Made by a program: the position numbers and the translations under genes
In this document: positions 5,043 to 6,420 of the stretch, in pieces
How the letters are laid out: the number at the start of each line of letters is the position of its first letter
How positions within the stretch are numbered: the first letter of the stretch is position 1
Notes under the pieces: model-generated
Told to the model about the DNA's origin: nothing
Databases searched by the model: none
What the model saw: only the letters and a program-made list of their open reading frames with translations
From: Methanolinea sp.
Lineage (GTDB): Archaea > Halobacteriota > Methanomicrobia > Methanomicrobiales > Methanospirillaceae
Reading direction: 5' to 3'
NCBI GenBank assembly: GCA_013331225.1
Contig: DUGV01000155.1
Span: forward strand, 1 to 6,420
Length of the DNA: 6,420 bases

Positions 5043-6314
5043 TCACGCCACCGGTCCACATGGCGTATACATCCCGCTTGCGACAACGTAGGTCCGGGAA
5101 TCATTCCCTTCTGCACGCCTGAAGTACGCCGACTTGTAATAGACGCCGTTTCGGTCGGGGACCATCCAGATGTAGTCCACCCAGCCGGTCCCCTCGGCAA
5201 GGGCCCTTTCCACGATCTGGTCCCTGAACGGGGTGCCGGCGACATCGGTCTTCCCTTTCATGTTCACCCCGATCAGCTGGGGATTATCGGCCTCCGCGAC
5301 GATGGTCACGTTCGTGTCGTATACAAAGACATAGAGGGCCCGGGTTTCGCGGTCCCAGAACGGGTGTTCGCCTGCGTTGATACGTGCGATTGTCCCGGGG
5401 GCGTCCTGCATCAGCGCATCCGCGGTGTAGTCCACGAGCGACACCACCTGTTCACGCGATATGGGCGGCTCCGGGGTGCAGGAGACCCCGAGGTACTTAT
5501 ACATGATCCGCTGGTACTCGGTGATCCCGGTCTCGTCCGGCTCATACCTGAGGCCGTCTAGGGCCGCCTGGAACTTGGCAACGAACTCGTCCGGTGTGTT
5601 CTTATTGAAGGCATAGTAATGGTCCTGGTATTCGAGCGTGTAGACGACGGAAAATGCATTGGGATCGCCGGTCACCTTCCCCGCATGGTACCTGCCAACG
5701 GTCTCGCCGTAGCACCACAGGTCGAGCGTTCCGTCCTGCATCGCGGAGATGAGGGAGCGGATCGTGGGATAGGCGATGATCCGGGACGCGTTCATGCCAA
5801 GCCCCACGAGCTGGAGGTGCGCGGAGTCATCCCTGACCACCCCGATCCGGTAGCGGTCCAGGTCAGCAGGGGAGGTGATCACGGGGGATCTGTCCTTCAT
5901 CGAGAAGAGCACCTTCCGGTCAGAGCCGAGCGGGCCCGCCCACTTGAAGAGGTGCTCGCGCTCGGGGAGCCGCACGGTGGCGAACACCACGGTGTTGTTG
6001 CGGGAGAGAGCCGTCTCGTAGGCCTGCGACCACGAGAGCACCGTGATGCGATCAGAGGCAACGGTGTTACCCATCCGTTTGAGCACCCCGCGGAGCAGGT
6101 CAACGGATATCCCCTTTATTGTCCCGTTCTCCACGTAATTGAGCGGGGGATAGTCCTCGGTGAGGAACATCAGGTCTCCGGGTGCAGTCGCAGGGGGTGC
6201 GGTCACGTGCGGGGCTGCAGGTGATTCAGTCGCCTGGGGGGCTGTGCATCCTGCAAGGAATATCGCCCCTGCGAGCAGTCCGAGCAGCAGTAGAAGGAGA
6301 GTCGGTCTCATCAT
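5043..6314 (-). CDS. Lipoprotein fusing a family 3 solute-binding domain to a Cache sensor domain
   Basis: This 423-residue exported lipoprotein has a signal peptide MMRPT + Leu-rich core + lipobox LAGC (Cys 23), then a Pro/Ala/Thr linker to about residue 45. Residues 46-275 form a periplasmic-binding-protein-like domain of the amino-acid (SBP family 3) type: FLTEDYPPLNYVENGTIKG at the start, GISVDLL, then RIGVVRDDSA and LDLWCYGE in the second lobe. Residues 285-420 resemble a single Cache domain: a helix (VVSLVDYTADAL), ALYVFVYDTNVTIVAEADNP, the PFRDQIVERALAEGTGWVDYIW segment and a final VVASGMYTP. Five N-glycosylation sequons (N63, N106, N175, N335, N404) fit an outside location. No histidine kinase, methyl-accepting or membrane-spanning segment follows, and no permease or ATPase gene adjoins. 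It may sense or capture a small ligand for a partner elsewhere. AAGGA six bases upstream supports 6314; the ATG at 6359 has no ribosome site. Confidence 0.9.
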   Translation of the reverse strand: MMRPTLLLLLLGLLAGAIFLAGCTAPQATESPAAPHVTAPPATAPGDLMFLTEDYPPLNYVENGTIKGISVDLLRGVLKRMGNTVASDRITVLSWSQAYETALSRNNTVVFATVRLPEREHLFKWAGPLGSDRKVLFSMKDRSPVITSPADLDRYRIGVVRDDSAHLQLVGLGMNASRIIAYPTIRSLISAMQDGTLDLWCYGETVGRYHAGKVTGDPNAFSVVYTLEYQDHYYAFNKNTPDEFVAKFQAALDGLRYEPDETGITEYQRIMYKYLGVSCTPEPPISREQVVSLVDYTADALMQDAPGTIARINAGEHPFWDRETRALYVFVYDTNVTIVAEADNPQLIGVNMKGKTDVAGTPFRDQIVERALAEGTGWVDYIWMVPDRNGVYYKSAYFRRAEGNDSRTYVVASGMYTPCGPVA

Positions 6315-6320
6315 CCACCA

Positions 6321-6358
6321 TCCTTGGATGAGTGGTTCCGCCGTGCATCTCTTATGCA
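6321..6358 (-). promoter_or_regulatory. Candidate promoter and ribosome site of the lipoprotein gene
   Basis: On the minus strand AAGGA (6325-6321) sits six bases before the ATG at 6314. The TATA-like GCATAAGA lies at 6357-6350, which would start RNA near 6328 and leave a leader of about 14 bases containing the AAGGA. The TATA match is weak, but it is consistent with the shorter start and not with an ATG at 6359. Confidence 0.35.
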
Positions 6359-6383
6359 TTGCGGAATTGTCGCATGGGGGACG

Positions 6384-6420
6384 AAGGGCCTTTGCGGGAA
6401 ATGGTGGGAGGGTGGCCCTT
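6384..6420. repeat. Inverted repeat at the right edge
   Basis: AAGGGCC (6384-6390) is the exact reverse complement of GGCCCTT (6414-6420), separated by 23 bases. The repeat ends at the window edge and may be longer. It lies upstream of the lipoprotein gene and could be a regulatory site, part of a neighbouring gene's end, or chance. Confidence 0.3.

Noticed and set aside
4682..5245. Minus-strand open frame of 187 codons spanning the gap and the 3' end of the lipoprotein gene
   Set aside because: Its first part overlaps the Cache domain coding sequence in another frame, and the remainder has no ribosome site or protein-like pattern.
5619..6224. Plus-strand open frame of 201 codons opposite the lipoprotein gene
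   Set aside because: It is antisense to a well-supported gene; its Arg, Gly, Val and His bias is typical of high-GC shadow frames.

Overview
The window looks like part of a methanogenic archaeal chromosome, most likely the Methanomicrobiales (Methanoregula, Methanosphaerula or Methanolinea type). This is inferred from protein style and gene-expression signals, not from a marker gene. The signals are TATA-like boxes without bacterial -35/-10 pairs, one clearly leaderless start, T-run terminators, a secreted protein with a Thr/Pro linker, and a lipoprotein that fuses a solute-binding domain to a Cache domain. Most genes are GC-rich; hand-counted lines inside the hydrolase and lipoprotein genes each give 38 of 60 G+C. 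No rRNA, tRNA, CRISPR array, transposase or phage gene is visible.

Layout from left to right. (1) 1-644, minus: N-terminal part of a secreted protein that runs off the left edge. (2) 645-891: divergent promoter region. (3) 892-2229, plus: exported metallo-beta-lactamase-fold hydrolase of the RNase Z/arylsulfatase type. (4) 2230-2332: convergent region with T-run terminators for both strands. (5) 2333-2701, minus: four-helix membrane protein with a leaderless promoter. (6) 2947-3507, minus: flavin reductase/flavoredoxin-like FMN protein, whose true start is set by a ribosome binding site lying inside the longer open frame. (7) 3508-3909: 400 bases without a convincing gene. (8) 3910-4665, minus: 251-residue protein made of two diverged copies of a C2-like beta-sandwich domain. 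(9) 4666-5042: about 380 AT-richer bases without a convincing gene. (10) 5043-6314, minus: lipoprotein with a family 3 solute-binding domain followed by a Cache domain. (11) 6315-6420: its upstream region.

The genes do not form an obvious pathway or operon. They are separated by 100-400 base gaps with their own promoter or terminator candidates, so each is probably a single transcription unit. What they share is location: four of six products carry a signal peptide, lipobox or membrane helices, so this is mainly a cell-envelope neighbourhood. The two items most worth following are the duplicated C2-like protein, which sits in a lower-GC, gene-poor stretch (about 3600-5040) that may have been acquired, and the solute-binding/Cache lipoprotein, which has the architecture of a chemosensor but no signalling domain. 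I found no convincing multi-gene undescribed system.
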